In this document: one piece after another, positions 20,544-29,606 of the stretch
Layout of the letters: every line of letters begins with the position of its first letter
Position numbering within the stretch: position 1 is the first letter of the stretch
Assembly: GCF_013449685.1 (NCBI RefSeq)
Contig: NZ_JACDSF010000017.1
Coordinates: forward strand, 293,618-350,991
Direction: 5' to 3'
Length of the DNA: 57,374 nucleotides
Source: Pectobacterium brasiliense
GTDB lineage: Bacteria > Pseudomonadota > Gammaproteobacteria > Enterobacterales > Enterobacteriaceae
Notes under the pieces: model-generated
What the model was told of the DNA's origin: nothing
Seen by the model: only the letters and a program-made list of their open reading frames with translations
The model's database searches: none
Position numbers and translations under genes: made by a program

Positions 20544-20926
20544 ACGAGGACTCCAGCCAGAATTGAAAGCACGACAGTAATAATAAAGGAGATATTTGCA
20601 GAACGCTTACCTGCGGCAAGGTCTTCTTCTATATAGCCAAAATCCATCAACAGGTGACGTATACCACCAACAATGTGATAAGCCAACGCGACAAGGATGC
20701 CCCAAACGATAAACTTGACGATGAAACTATCCATAATTTCCGCAGCACGCAGGAACCCTTCCTCTGAAGAAAGAGAAGTGCCTAACAGCCACAGTAAAAT
20801 ACCGACAGCGACAAAGGTGATAACGCCGGAGACGCGGTGAAGAATAGATGCTATCGCAGTAACGGGAAACTGGATCGTCTGCAATTCCAGATTGACAGGT
20901 CTTTGTTTTTTCACAGATTTGCCCAC
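20537..20926 (-). CDS. sdhC: Succinate dehydrogenase cytochrome b556 subunit SdhC
   Basis: First gene of sdhCDAB. The N-terminus [30 protein letters not shown] contains the ubiquinone-site residues, followed by three transmembrane helices and the haem-ligand region [16 protein letters not shown]. Start is GTG at 20926; length 129 equals E. coli. It is transcribed away from gltA across a 672-bp control region. Confidence 0.97.
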   Translation of the reverse strand: MGKSVKKQRPVNLELQTIQFPVTAIASILHRVSGVITFVAVGILLWLLGTSLSSEEGFLRAAEIMDSFIVKFIVWGILVALAYHIVGGIRHLLMDFGYIEEDLAAGKRSANISFIITVVLSILAGVLVW

Positions 20927-21173
20927 ACAGCTTTTATTATTGTTTCTTCCTCCGGGCCTGATGTGAGGTCAGACAGTATGAAAGTTACAGCCCTGAAAAG
21001 TGGGTTTACGATACGCGCTCAAACATCGACATTCCGGTGTCTAAACAGCGCATGATCCTTTCATACTGGGTGCTCCTACTGCAGGGTGATTCCGGAGACC
21101 TGGCGGCAGTATAGGTCCTTCACATTCCCATTACAATTCCCATACAAACTGTTTGGTGACATTTGCCGCGAAC

Positions 21174-21189
21174 AGTGATTTAGATCACG
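21174..21189. promoter_or_regulatory. CRP-like site between sdhC and gltA
   Basis: AGTGATTTAGATCACG matches the CRP pattern TGTGA-N6-TCACA at 8 of 10 core positions with correct spacing. It sits about 250 bp upstream of sdhC, so it could serve sdh, gltA or both. Confidence 0.5.
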
Positions 21190-21382
21190 AATTTCACAAT
21201 TTATATAAAATTAATTATCTGATTTGACAAAAGTTCAACATTTCAATTACAAATAGGGGATTGAATTCCTTATGATGTGTTAAAGCACAACGGCGACACT
21301 TCCACACTGGCGTAACTTATGTAACAGTGGGGAGAGTCCACGTAAAAATCATAGGTAATGACTACAATCTATTCAGAGCATA

Positions 21383-21436
21383 GTTAATTGCCTGAAGATC
21401 GCTAATTACCTGAAGATTGTTAATTACCTGGAGAAC
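21383..21436. repeat. Three tandem 18-bp repeats upstream of gltA
   Basis: Units at 21383-21400, 21401-21418 and 21419-21436 are near copies of GTTAATTACCTGAAGATT, differing at two to four positions. Each holds a TTAATT(A/G) core like an ArcA half-box. The block ends 162 bp before the gltA ATG. Confidence 0.85.
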
Positions 21437-21598
21437 GAATTTTTCATCCTGAATGCGGCTATCCGCCTTACTCTGTATCCTATTTGACGACTGTGTCACG
21501 ACAGAGTTTCACCGGTCATTCTTCACTCGCCGGTGCACAGGCATGACGGTATTTCTTCAGTGAGAATTTTTAAAATTAAAGCGCTAAGGAGACTGTAA

Positions 21599-22885
21599 AT
21601 GGCTGATAAGAAAGCAACACTTACTCTAGAGGGTAAAGATCCAATTGAGCTAAATGTCCTATCAGGTACATTGGGGTATGATGAGATTGATATTCGTCCC
21701 CTCGGTTCTAAAGGTTACTTCACATTTGACCCCGGCTTTACCTCTACCGCATCTTGCGAATCCAAGATTACCTATATTGACGGTGACGAAGGCATCTTGC
21801 TACACCGTGGCTTCCCGATTGCCCAACTGGCTGAAAAATCGAATTATCTTGAAGTTTGTTACATCCTGCTGTTCGGTGAAGTCCCGACGGTAGAACAGTA
21901 TGAAACCTTCAAAACCACCGTAACGCGTCACACCATGATCCATGAGCAGATTACTCGTCTGTTCCACGGTTTCCGTCGTGATTCACATCCAATGGCTGTG
22001 TTGTGCGGCGTCACGGGTGCACTGGCGGCGTTCTACCACGACTCGCTGGATATCAGCAACGAACGCCACCGTGAGATCGCGGCTTACCGCCTGCTGTCCA
22101 AAATGCCGACCGTTGCAGCAATGTGCTACAAATACTCACTGGGCCAGCCGTTTGTTTATCCGAAAAACAACCTGTCCTACGCGGGTAACTTCCTGCACAT
22201 GATGTTCTCTACGCCTTGCGAAGAATATGTTGTGAATCCGGTGTTAGAACGTGCGATGGACCGTATCCTGATCCTGCATGCCGATCACGAGCAAAATGCC
22301 TCGACGTCTACCGTGCGTACTGCTGGCTCGTCTGGTGCGAACCCGTTTGCCTGTATCGCCGCGGGGATCGCCTCGCTGTGGGGACCGGCACACGGCGGCG
22401 CGAACGAAGCCTGCCTGCGTATGCTGGAAGAAATCAGCAGCGTGGAGCACATCCCTGCGTTTATCGAGCGTGCAAAAGACAAGAACGATTCCTTCCGCCT
22501 GATGGGCTTTGGTCACCGTGTGTACAAAAACCACGATCCGCGCGCTACCGTCATGCGTGAAACCTGCCATGAAGTGCTGAAAGAGCTGGGCAGAAAAGAC
22601 GACCTACTGGAAGTGGCGATGGAGCTGGAAAATATCGCGCTGAACGACCCGTACTTCATCGAGAAGAAACTGTACCCGAACGTGGACTTCTACTCCGGTA
22701 TCATCCTGAAAGCGATGGGTATTCCGTCTTCCATGTTCACCGTTATCTTCGCGATGGCACGTACCGTGGGCTGGATTGCACACTGGAACGAAATGCACGA
22801 CGACGGCATCAAAATTGCCCGTCCACGTCAGCTGTACACCGGCTACGACAAACGTGATTTCAAATCCAATCTGAAACACGATTAA
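21599..22885 (+). CDS. gltA: Citrate synthase (type II, hexameric)
   Basis: GltA condenses acetyl-CoA with oxaloacetate at the entry of the TCA cycle. The 428 residues match E. coli GltA (427). Catalytic regions are seen as [26 protein letters not shown] and [15 protein letters not shown], and the Asp in the [15 protein letters not shown] region. Sequence around residues 100-170 fits the NADH-sensitive Gram-negative type. The start follows an AAGGAG site by about six bases. It is monocistronic, ending at a strong bidirectional terminator. Confidence 0.98.
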   Translation: MADKKATLTLEGKDPIELNVLSGTLGYDEIDIRPLGSKGYFTFDPGFTSTASCESKITYIDGDEGILLHRGFPIAQLAEKSNYLEVCYILLFGEVPTVEQYETFKTTVTRHTMIHEQITRLFHGFRRDSHPMAVLCGVTGALAAFYHDSLDISNERHREIAAYRLLSKMPTVAAMCYKYSLGQPFVYPKNNLSYAGNFLHMMFSTPCEEYVVNPVLERAMDRILILHADHEQNASTSTVRTAGSSGANPFACIAAGIASLWGPAHGGANEACLRMLEEISSVEHIPAFIERAKDKNDSFRLMGFGHRVYKNHDPRATVMRETCHEVLKELGRKDDLLEVAMELENIALNDPYFIEKKLYPNVDFYSGIILKAMGIPSSMFTVIFAMARTVGWIAHWNEMHDDGIKIARPRQLYTGYDKRDFKSNLKHD

Positions 22886-22901
22886 TCCATTCCGTACGCA
22901 T

Positions 22902-22930
22902 AAAAAAGGCCGGATTTTCCGGCCTTTTTT
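22902..22930. terminator. Bidirectional terminator between gltA and the VOC gene
   Basis: AAAAAAGGCCGG and CCGGCCTTTTTT form a 12-bp stem with a short loop and T-runs on both strands. It serves gltA from the left and the nine-gene minus-strand run from the right. Confidence 0.9.
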
Positions 22931-22939
22931 ACAATTGCA

Positions 22940-23365
22940 CTAAAGGGATGACTTACAACCTAAACTTTGCGTGAATCGCAATAAATAACCATCCGGATCC
23001 TGTACCAGAAAATTACTTTCCCCGTGATACACCTCATGATCGCGATACCAGCACGTATCCACCGGCCTGCGTAGCGTATAGCCAGCACGTTCAATCGCCG
23101 CCGCCAGCGCCTGAACATCCGGGCACTCAATCGATAAATTCATACCGCGGCCAAACGGCGGTTCTAACGGTTCAACACGCCAGGGTGATTCGGTTAAGTA
23201 ATCCTGTTCCAGCATCAGTTGGCTCCCATGAAATGAAAGGAATGCGAACTTATCTTCAGGCCTGTCGTACTCAATCTGAAATCCCAAAACATGGCAATAA
23301 AACGCCAGACTCTTTTGTAGGTCAGAGACAATCATTTCTGGAATTAACGTATTCATTTTGCGCAT
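22940..23365 (-). CDS. VOC-family (glyoxalase/bleomycin-resistance fold) protein
   Basis: A 141-residue protein with the two beta-alpha-beta-beta-beta modules of the vicinal-oxygen-chelate fold: MIVSDLQKSLAFYCHVLGF starts the first and SIECPDVQALAAAIERAGY the second, closing with LVQDPDGYLLRFTQSLG. Substrate is unknown; relatives include bleomycin-binding and metal-dependent lyases or dioxygenases. Start could be 23365 or the ATG at 23356 (three codons later). It is 15 bp downstream of nei in the same direction and occupies the place of abrB in E. coli. Confidence 0.8.
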   Translation of the reverse strand: MRKMNTLIPEMIVSDLQKSLAFYCHVLGFQIEYDRPEDKFAFLSFHGSQLMLEQDYLTESPWRVEPLEPPFGRGMNLSIECPDVQALAAAIERAGYTLRRPVDTCWYRDHEVYHGESNFLVQDPDGYLLRFTQSLGCKSSL

Positions 23366-23380
23366 AAATAACTCACATTA

Positions 23381-24172
23381 TTACTTCTGGCAGTGCGGGC
23401 ACCAATAGAACGGGCGTGATGACAGCATCGTTCTTTCGATGATCCCGCCGCAGCGCTCGCAGCGTTCCCCTTCTCGATGGAAAACCTTGAACGAAAAAAT
23501 CGCCCCGTGATGTCGATTATCATCAACGGTGCCGCGCGTGTTGTAGGACAAACGGGGAATCTCCAGCAGCGCTCGACTTAACCTCTGCAACTGTTCCTCA
23601 CTCAACTGCGCTGCCGTGTGTTGCGGTGCTAGCTGTGCCTGCCAGAGAATCTCGACGCGCAGATAATTCCCCAGCCCGGCGAGAAAAGCCTGATCCAGCA
23701 GCAGCCCACTGAACTGGCGACGGCGAAAGCGCGGTAATAACAGACGCTCACACACCTGTTCCGGCGTCAGTGAGAGATCCAAGACATCGGGGCCAATACG
23801 TTGCAGGAAAGGATGCGTCGAGAGCGTCTCCGGCGTCAGCATTTCAATATCGGACGCGCTGTAAAGCAGAATGGCGCGATCTTGCGTTTCCAGCCGGGCG
23901 CGCAAATCCCGTTTCGTTTCCGGCGACTCACCGGCATTCACGACTCGCCACACGCCATACAGTTGATTGTGGCTATACAACACCCGATCGTTGCTAAAAT
24001 AGGTCAGCAGCGCCTTTCCGCGCGTGTCGATCTGCCTGACCTGCTGCCCAACCAATTCTGCCTCGTATGGCTTCAGTTCTGGAAACGCAAACCAGACACG
24101 CGTCAGCATTTTTCCCACTACAGCCTCAACCAGTTTATCGGCCGCCCGGCGAATTTCCGGTCCTTCCGGCAT
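23381..24172 (-). CDS. nei: Endonuclease VIII (Nei), oxidised-pyrimidine DNA glycosylase/AP lyase
   Basis: Nei excises oxidised pyrimidines and cleaves the abasic site. The mature N-terminal Pro ([12 protein letters not shown]) is the Schiff-base nucleophile, with Glu next to it. The H2TH region ([15 protein letters not shown]) and the C-terminal zinc finger (CERCGG and CPHCQK) are intact. The 263 residues equal E. coli Nei. It follows pcp by 43 bp in a run of repair and salvage genes. Confidence 0.96.
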   Translation of the reverse strand: MPEGPEIRRAADKLVEAVVGKMLTRVWFAFPELKPYEAELVGQQVRQIDTRGKALLTYFSNDRVLYSHNQLYGVWRVVNAGESPETKRDLRARLETQDRAILLYSASDIEMLTPETLSTHPFLQRIGPDVLDLSLTPEQVCERLLLPRFRRRQFSGLLLDQAFLAGLGNYLRVEILWQAQLAPQHTAAQLSEEQLQRLSRALLEIPRLSYNTRGTVDDNRHHGAIFSFKVFHREGERCERCGGIIERTMLSSRPFYWCPHCQK

Positions 24173-24215
24173 ACCTTACTCCCTGAAAATCAGACGTATT
24201 GCGTGATTAATCACA

Positions 24216-24863
24216 CTAGTGCAGAGCACCGCCAGTCACCGCCACATCAACCTGCTGCACCAGCGACTGCTTGATCATCACCTCCAGCGCCGCCGTGACT
24301 AGCGGCGTGGGCATGCTCGGTTCACCGGGGTGTCGCGCGGCCTGCTCCGGCGAATAGGGAATGTGAACGAATCCACCACGCACCACATCGCCCTGTTGAT
24401 GTAGTTGATGTAAAAGCCCGTACATCACATGGTTGCAGACAAACGTCCCTGCGGTTTGCGATACCGAGGCGGGAATACCCGCTGCACGCAATGCCTGTAC
24501 CAGCGCTTTCACCGGCAACGTCGAGAAATACGCCGCCGGCCCCTTTTCCACCACCGGCGTATCAATCGGCTGGTTACCTCGGTTATCAGCAATGCGGGCA
24601 TCATTAATATTAATCGCCACGCGTTCGACAGAAATATCAGCACGGCCGCCTGCCTGCCCCACCGCGATCACCACTTCCGGCTGCCATTCTGCTATCGCGC
24701 GGTAAAGCTGTTCCAGCGACAGGTCGAAGACGCAAGATAAACGGCAGGCCACTACGCGCGCACCGCCAACTTCCCGCTGATGAAGGTCTTTTATCGCTTC
24801 CCAAGAGGGGTTAATCGCTTCGCCCTCGAAAGGCTCAAACGCCGTAATCAAAACGGTTTTCAT
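24216..24863 (-). CDS. pcp: Pyrrolidone-carboxylate peptidase
   Basis: Pcp (peptidase family C15) removes N-terminal pyroglutamate from peptides, releasing 5-oxoproline. The catalytic triad is in place: Glu80 ([10 protein letters not shown]), Cys143 ([12 protein letters not shown]) and His167 (GGFVHIPY). Length of 215 is typical. It lies 29 bp downstream of pxpA, so the enzyme that makes free 5-oxoproline is encoded next to the 5-oxoprolinase that consumes it. In E. coli K-12 nei follows pxpA directly, without pcp. Confidence 0.95.
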   Translation of the reverse strand: MKTVLITAFEPFEGEAINPSWEAIKDLHQREVGGARVVACRLSCVFDLSLEQLYRAIAEWQPEVVIAVGQAGGRADISVERVAININDARIADNRGNQPIDTPVVEKGPAAYFSTLPVKALVQALRAAGIPASVSQTAGTFVCNHVMYGLLHQLHQQGDVVRGGFVHIPYSPEQAARHPGEPSMPTPLVTAALEVMIKQSLVQQVDVAVTGGALH

Positions 24864-24892
24864 CGGTTATCCCCGTCATATAAAAATAATAA

Positions 24893-25630
24893 TTATGCCG
24901 CAGCAACAGCGATCTGATGCTGGCTAAAACAGTGTCGCAGCTTGCGGGCAAACAACAGCGCGTGTGGTCCATCGCCGTGAATACACACGGTATCCGCCTG
25001 CACGTTCACCCAGGAACCGTCAATCGATCTGACCCGCTGACGTTGAATCATCTCCAGCGTTTGCGCCAGCGCCAGTTCATCGCTGTTAATCAATGCCCCC
25101 GCCTGAGTGCGCGGCACCAGCGATCCGTCAGGCAGATAGCAGCGGTCGGCGAACACTTCCTGACGCGTCTCCAGCCCCAGCCGTTGTCCGGCACGAATTA
25201 ACTCACTTCCCGCCAGACCGACTAAGCGTAACGCCGGATTCACCACTTTCACCGCCTTGGCTATCGCATCGGCCAGCGCTGGTTCGCATGCCGCCTGATT
25301 GTAAAGCATGCCGTGAGGCTTAACGTGCGACAGCGTGCCGCCTTCAGCAGCGACGATCGCACTGAGCGCGCCAAGCTGATACACCACCTGTGCAAAGACA
25401 ATTTCCGCAGGCACATTCATCGCCTTGCGGCCAAAATTTTCACGATCGGGAAAACTCGGGTGTGCACCAAGAGCAACGCCATAGCCGATTCCCCAACGCA
25501 CTGACTGGCGCATGGTTTGTGCATCACCGGCATGAAACCCACAGGCAATATTGGCAGAGGTCACCAGCTTGAGCAGCGCTTCGTCGTTCTCACTGCCTTC
25601 GCCCAGATCGGCATTCAGATCAATAATCAT
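24893..25630 (-). CDS. pxpA: 5-oxoprolinase subunit A (LamB/YcsF family)
   Basis: PxpA acts with PxpB and PxpC to hydrolyse 5-oxoproline to glutamate using ATP. The N-terminus [36 protein letters not shown] is the family signature. I placed the start at the ATG at 25630, behind GGAGG, giving 245 residues (E. coli 244); the longer upstream frame adds 32 residues with no family counterpart. The gene overlaps the 3' end of pxpC by 11 bases. The deacetylase-like TIM-barrel features ([16 protein letters not shown]) are present. Confidence 0.95.
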   Translation of the reverse strand: MIIDLNADLGEGSENDEALLKLVTSANIACGFHAGDAQTMRQSVRWGIGYGVALGAHPSFPDRENFGRKAMNVPAEIVFAQVVYQLGALSAIVAAEGGTLSHVKPHGMLYNQAACEPALADAIAKAVKVVNPALRLVGLAGSELIRAGQRLGLETRQEVFADRCYLPDGSLVPRTQAGALINSDELALAQTLEMIQRQRVRSIDGSWVNVQADTVCIHGDGPHALLFARKLRHCFSQHQIAVAAA

Positions 25631-26564
25631 GCAGCCTCCACGCCAGCTGTTCGAGGTAACGTCGCTGTTCTTCGGCCGCTTTTTGCGCCTGTGCCTGCGT
25701 ACAGTGAATAAAATGTATCGGTTCACCGAGCCGGATTTGCGCCAAATGGAATAAATCGGCTTCGATCACCGTCGCGATACGCGGGTAACCGCCGGTTGTC
25801 TGGGCATCCGCCAGCAGTACGATAGGGTGACCATTGTGCGGAACTTGCACCACGCCCGGCAGCAGCCCATGCGATGGCAGCTCGCGCGGTTTGCTACCCA
25901 GCAATGCGGCGCGCTGTAGTTCAGCGCCCAGTAAACGGTAACCCATGCGGTTACTTTGCGGGCTCAGTTGCCAAGACGTTCGCCAGAACAGCTCCTGCAT
26001 CTCTTCGCTGAATTCCTGATATTCCGGCCCCGGCAAGGCCCGCACGCGATTGCCGAACAGCAGTTGCTTGATACCGACTTCTCGCGTCAGTTCACGAGTC
26101 GGCGTTCCCAGCGGAAGTTCATCGCCATCCCTCAGCAAGCGTCCGTCAAAACCCCCAAAACCGGCTTTCAAATCGGTACTGCGCGACCCAAGCGCTTCCG
26201 GCACATCCACACCGCCGGACAACGCCAAGTAGCTGCGCATTCCGTTACGCGGCATGCGCATTTTCAACGTTTGTCCTGGCTTCACCGCGAAACGCCAACC
26301 GGTCCAGAGCGGCTTGCCATCCAAGTCGGCATGGCAGTCCGCACCGGTCAGCGCCACCCAGCAGGCGGTGGTGAATGTTGCGGTAAACTTGCCCAGCGTA
26401 ATTTCCAGCGCGGCGGCATTCTCCGCGTTGCCCACCAGCAGGTTGGCCATTGTCAGTGCAGGCAGATCGAGCGCGCCTGACTGGCTGATACCCAAACGGC
26501 GAAAGCCGACGCGACCGCCGTCCTGCACCGAAGTATGCAAGCCGGCATGGATAACCTTTAGCAT
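25620..26564 (-). CDS. pxpC: 5-oxoprolinase subunit C (biotin-dependent carboxylase-like, KipA type)
   Basis: PxpC belongs to the family once annotated as allophanate hydrolase subunit 2. [26 protein letters not shown] at the N-terminus and [11 protein letters not shown]-like and SNRMGYRL motifs (here [14 protein letters not shown] and [10 protein letters not shown]) identify it. Length is 314 residues. Its start overlaps the end of pxpB by seven bases and its end overlaps pxpA, so the three subunits are translationally linked. Confidence 0.94.
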   Translation of the reverse strand: MLKVIHAGLHTSVQDGGRVGFRRLGISQSGALDLPALTMANLLVGNAENAAALEITLGKFTATFTTACWVALTGADCHADLDGKPLWTGWRFAVKPGQTLKMRMPRNGMRSYLALSGGVDVPEALGSRSTDLKAGFGGFDGRLLRDGDELPLGTPTRELTREVGIKQLLFGNRVRALPGPEYQEFSEEMQELFWRTSWQLSPQSNRMGYRLLGAELQRAALLGSKPRELPSHGLLPGVVQVPHNGHPIVLLADAQTTGGYPRIATVIEADLFHLAQIRLGEPIHFIHCTQAQAQKAAEEQRRYLEQLAWRLHDY

Positions 26565-27214
26565 ACGCCCTCCTTCTGTGGCAGAAACCGAACGTTATCG
26601 CCAGGACGCAGCAGCGTTGGCGGCATCGTTTGTGGATTAAACAGCTTCAACGACGTGCGGCCAATCAGCTGCCAGCCACCCGGCGTCGCCAGAGGATAAA
26701 TCCCCGTCTGCGCGCCACCAATCCCGACCGACCCCGCCGGCACGCGCAGGCGCGGTTCGGCACGACGCGGCATATGCAGCTTCTCGTTTAATCCACCGAG
26801 GTAGGCAAAGCCCGGCTGGAAGCCCAAAAAGTAGACCACGTACTGTGCGGCTGCGTGTGCTTCCACAACCTGACTCACTGTCAGGCCACTGTGAGCGGCA
26901 ACGTCTGCCAGATCTGGCCCCGCTTCTCCGCCATACACAACAGGAATATCGATATCGCGTGGGTCAAACACCAGCGATTCACTTTCTTCCCACCAGCGCT
27001 GCAAACGTTCAATCGCATCCAACGCCACCTGCTGTGGATGCGCCAACAGCACCGTCAGATTGTTCATGCCCGGAATCGCTTCCAGCACCTCTTCATGATG
27101 ATTCAGGCGCTCGGCAAGCCCCCATATCCGCTGCTGGCTCTCCAGCGACATTGGCGGTTCCAGTTCCAGAACGACAGCCCTCTCGCCCAGAAGATAACAC
27201 CGTGCTCGTTGCAA
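26558..27214 (-). CDS. pxpB: 5-oxoprolinase subunit B (KipI type)
   Basis: PxpB is the cyclophilin-like subunit of the 5-oxoprolinase. The 218 residues contain the family motifs [28 protein letters not shown] and [12 protein letters not shown]-like [20 protein letters not shown]. It is the first of the pxpBCA set and begins 156 bp after ybgI, a gap large enough for its own promoter. Confidence 0.94.
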   Translation of the reverse strand: MQRARCYLLGERAVVLELEPPMSLESQQRIWGLAERLNHHEEVLEAIPGMNNLTVLLAHPQQVALDAIERLQRWWEESESLVFDPRDIDIPVVYGGEAGPDLADVAAHSGLTVSQVVEAHAAAQYVVYFLGFQPGFAYLGGLNEKLHMPRRAEPRLRVPAGSVGIGGAQTGIYPLATPGGWQLIGRTSLKLFNPQTMPPTLLRPGDNVRFLPQKEGVC

Positions 27215-27370
27215 TCTTTCCTCCTGAATCGCGTTTTATCCGTCATGGTGAACATGGCTAAATGATTAGCGTTGCTTACTGATAAGTTTTCTTCTCAACA
27301 GCGAAGCAACAACGATGCCAATATCGAAAATGTGACATCATTCCTGTGCGATCCCAAGACTTTCAACCCA

Positions 27371-28114
27371 TCACGCCGGGTTAGGAATATCAATAAATGT
27401 CACATCAAAACCATGCTGTGCCGCCAGCCATTCGCCCAACGCTTTGATGCCGCCGCGTTCGGTGGCATGGTGTCCGGCAGCAAAGAAGTGCAGCCCCATT
27501 TCGCGCGCGATATGAATCGTTTGCTCAGACACTTCACCGGTAATAAACGCATCGACCCCGAAGCGGGCCGCTTGTTCAATAAAACCCTGACCACCGCCAG
27601 TACACCAGGCCACGCGCTGTATCTGTTGCGGTGCATTATCCCCACAATGCAGCACGCTCCGCCCCAATCGTTTTTCTACACGGCGGCAAAAGGCATCTGC
27701 CGTCATGGGCTGCGCCAGTTCACCATACGGCACCAGCGGCTCAATTGCGCCCTGCACCTGAATCTCCAGCAGCGCCGCCAGCTGTGCGTTATTCCCCAGT
27801 TCCAGGTGTGCATCCAGCGGCAGATGGTAGCCGTACAGGTTGATATCATTGAGCAACAGCGTTTTCAGCCGGTTACGCTTCATGCCACAAACAATCTGCG
27901 GTTCGTTTTTCCAGAAATAGCCGTGATGAACCAGAATCGCATCGGCCTGCTTTTCTACCGCCGCATCCAGCAGCGCCTGTGAGGCCGTTACGCCCGTCAC
28001 AATACGTTTTACGTCCGCACGCCCCTCAACCTGTAAACCGTTCGGTGCGTAGTCCTGAAACGTCGCCGTGCTCAGTTTCTCGTTAATGATTCTTTCCAAT
28101 TCCACATTACGCAT
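27371..28114 (-). CDS. ybgI: NIF3/YbgI-family metal-binding protein
   Basis: A 247-residue protein of the NIF3 family, equal in length to E. coli YbgI, which forms a toroidal hexamer with a dinuclear metal site; an enzymatic role (type 2 GTP cyclohydrolase I) has been proposed for the family. Metal ligands are in ADAILVHHGYFW and FAAGHHATERGG. The start at 28114 gives MRNVELERIINEKL in register with the family; the longer frame adds 19 residues. It overlaps the phrB stop region by eight bases, whereas E. coli has dtpD between these genes. Confidence 0.93.
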   Translation of the reverse strand: MRNVELERIINEKLSTATFQDYAPNGLQVEGRADVKRIVTGVTASQALLDAAVEKQADAILVHHGYFWKNEPQIVCGMKRNRLKTLLLNDINLYGYHLPLDAHLELGNNAQLAALLEIQVQGAIEPLVPYGELAQPMTADAFCRRVEKRLGRSVLHCGDNAPQQIQRVAWCTGGGQGFIEQAARFGVDAFITGEVSEQTIHIAREMGLHFFAAGHHATERGGIKALGEWLAAQHGFDVTFIDIPNPA

Positions 28115-29585
28115 ACTTACTTTTCTCTTCTCGATCGTTATCCGCCATACCGATATTTTTGGCCGCCTCAAACGCCGCCAGCGTATTCTGACGCGCGGTT
28201 TTATGGTCGACGATGGGCAGCGGATAGTTCAGCTGATGGTGGTGTTTGTCAGCCCAGCGATGGGGCTGATGAATATCTTTATCCGGCACGGCGGCCAGCT
28301 CGGGCAGCCAGTGACGAATAAACCGACCTTCAGGGTCGAAGCGCTCGCCCTGCGTTGTCGGGTTAAAAATACGAAAATAAGGTGCCGCATCGGTACCTGT
28401 CGACGCCGCCCACTGCCAGCCGCCGTTATTCGCCGCCAGATCGCCATCCAGCAGTTGCGACATAAAGTAGCGTTCGCCTTCGCGCCAATCGATCAGTAAA
28501 TCTTTGACGAGAAAACTGGCGCAAATCATACGCAGGCGATTGTGCATCCATCCCGTTTCATTCAGTTGACGCATCGCTGCATCCACAATCGGGTAGCCCG
28601 TTTTTCCCTGCTGCCAGGCGGCTAAATTCTCCGGCGATTCTCGCCATTTCACCCACTGCGTCCATGCGGTGAACGGTCGGTGTTTACATAGCTGCGGCCA
28701 AGACACAATCAGGTGGCGGTAAAATTCACGCCAGACCAGCTCGTTAAACCAGGTAAACGCCCCGCCCTCACGCCGTTCCAACATCTCCGGGCATTCGGCA
28801 CGCAGACGGTTAACGCACTGGCGCGGCGATACGATCCCAAGCGCCAGATACGGAGAAAGTTTGCTGGTGCCGGGCAACGCAGGAAAATCCCGCCGCTGGT
28901 CATAATCCTGCACCTGCTCGCGGCAAAAACGGCGCAGTTGCTGCAACGCCGCGCGTTCCCCACAGGGGAAATCATCGCTATCCACCTCACGCTGCGGGTA
29001 GCTGAACGGTACCAGTTCCACTGTGTTATTGATCGGCTCACCGCGCGCGTCTGGTGCCGGTACGCACGTCGTATCCGACTCCAGCAGACGTTTGATAAAA
29101 GCCTGACGAAAGGGCGTAAACACTTTGTACATCTCGCCATTACCCGTCAGCACGCTACCCGGCGGTAACAACAGGCTGTCATGATAACCGTGACAAACCA
29201 CGCTATCGGCCAACCGATCTTTCACCTGCTTATCACGCAGCCGCTCGTTGATTTCATATTGGTAATTGTAGAAAAGATCGGTCACCTGCTGCTGTGCACA
29301 AAACTGTACCAGCCAGTCAACCGATGCCGCAAAATCAGCACATTCGTGGTAATGCAGCGGGATGCCTTTCTCGGCCAGCACATGCTGCACCAACCTCAGG
29401 TTCTCCAGCAGAAAGGCCGCCTGACGCGGTGCCATATCGTGCTTTTCCCACTGCGCCGGCGTGGCGATAAAAACCGCCAGCACGGTGGCATTTGGATCCT
29501 GACAGGCCGCGTGCAGCGCCAGATTATCGGTAACGCGCAGATCGTTGCGTAGCCAGACTACATGTGTAACGGCATGCGTGGTCAT
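28107..29585 (-). CDS. phrB: Deoxyribodipyrimidine photolyase (CPD photolyase)
   Basis: PhrB repairs cyclobutane pyrimidine dimers with blue light, using FADH- and a folate antenna. The N-terminal antenna domain starts HVVWLRNDLRVTDNLALHAA. The C-terminal FAD-binding domain has GKTGYPIVDAAMRQLNETGWMHNRLRM and GDLAANNGGWQWAASTGTDAAPYFRIFNP, the class I signature with the tryptophan electron path. Length of 492 is about 20 above E. coli. It is 21 bp downstream of the TudS-fusion gene. Confidence 0.96.
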   Translation of the reverse strand: MTTHAVTHVVWLRNDLRVTDNLALHAACQDPNATVLAVFIATPAQWEKHDMAPRQAAFLLENLRLVQHVLAEKGIPLHYHECADFAASVDWLVQFCAQQQVTDLFYNYQYEINERLRDKQVKDRLADSVVCHGYHDSLLLPPGSVLTGNGEMYKVFTPFRQAFIKRLLESDTTCVPAPDARGEPINNTVELVPFSYPQREVDSDDFPCGERAALQQLRRFCREQVQDYDQRRDFPALPGTSKLSPYLALGIVSPRQCVNRLRAECPEMLERREGGAFTWFNELVWREFYRHLIVSWPQLCKHRPFTAWTQWVKWRESPENLAAWQQGKTGYPIVDAAMRQLNETGWMHNRLRMICASFLVKDLLIDWREGERYFMSQLLDGDLAANNGGWQWAASTGTDAAPYFRIFNPTTQGERFDPEGRFIRHWLPELAAVPDKDIHQPHRWADKHHHQLNYPLPIVDHKTARQNTLAAFEAAKNIGMADNDREEKSKYA

Positions 29586-29606
29586 GAAATTCCTCGGGCG
29601 GTGAAA

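Larger units (their letters stand above)
20927..21598. other. Divergent sdhC-gltA control region
   Basis: 672 bp with no credible gene. It contains a CRP-like site at 21174-21189, a block of three 18-bp tandem repeats at 21383-21436, and a good gltA ribosome site (AAGGAG near 21586-21592). ArcA and CRP control of sdh and gltA is established in E. coli; the site positions here are read from sequence only. Confidence 0.6.

Noticed and set aside
21270-21286. TGTGTTAAAGCACA palindrome as a second CRP site
   Set aside because: The half-sites are six bases apart between TGTG and CACA, two fewer than CRP needs.
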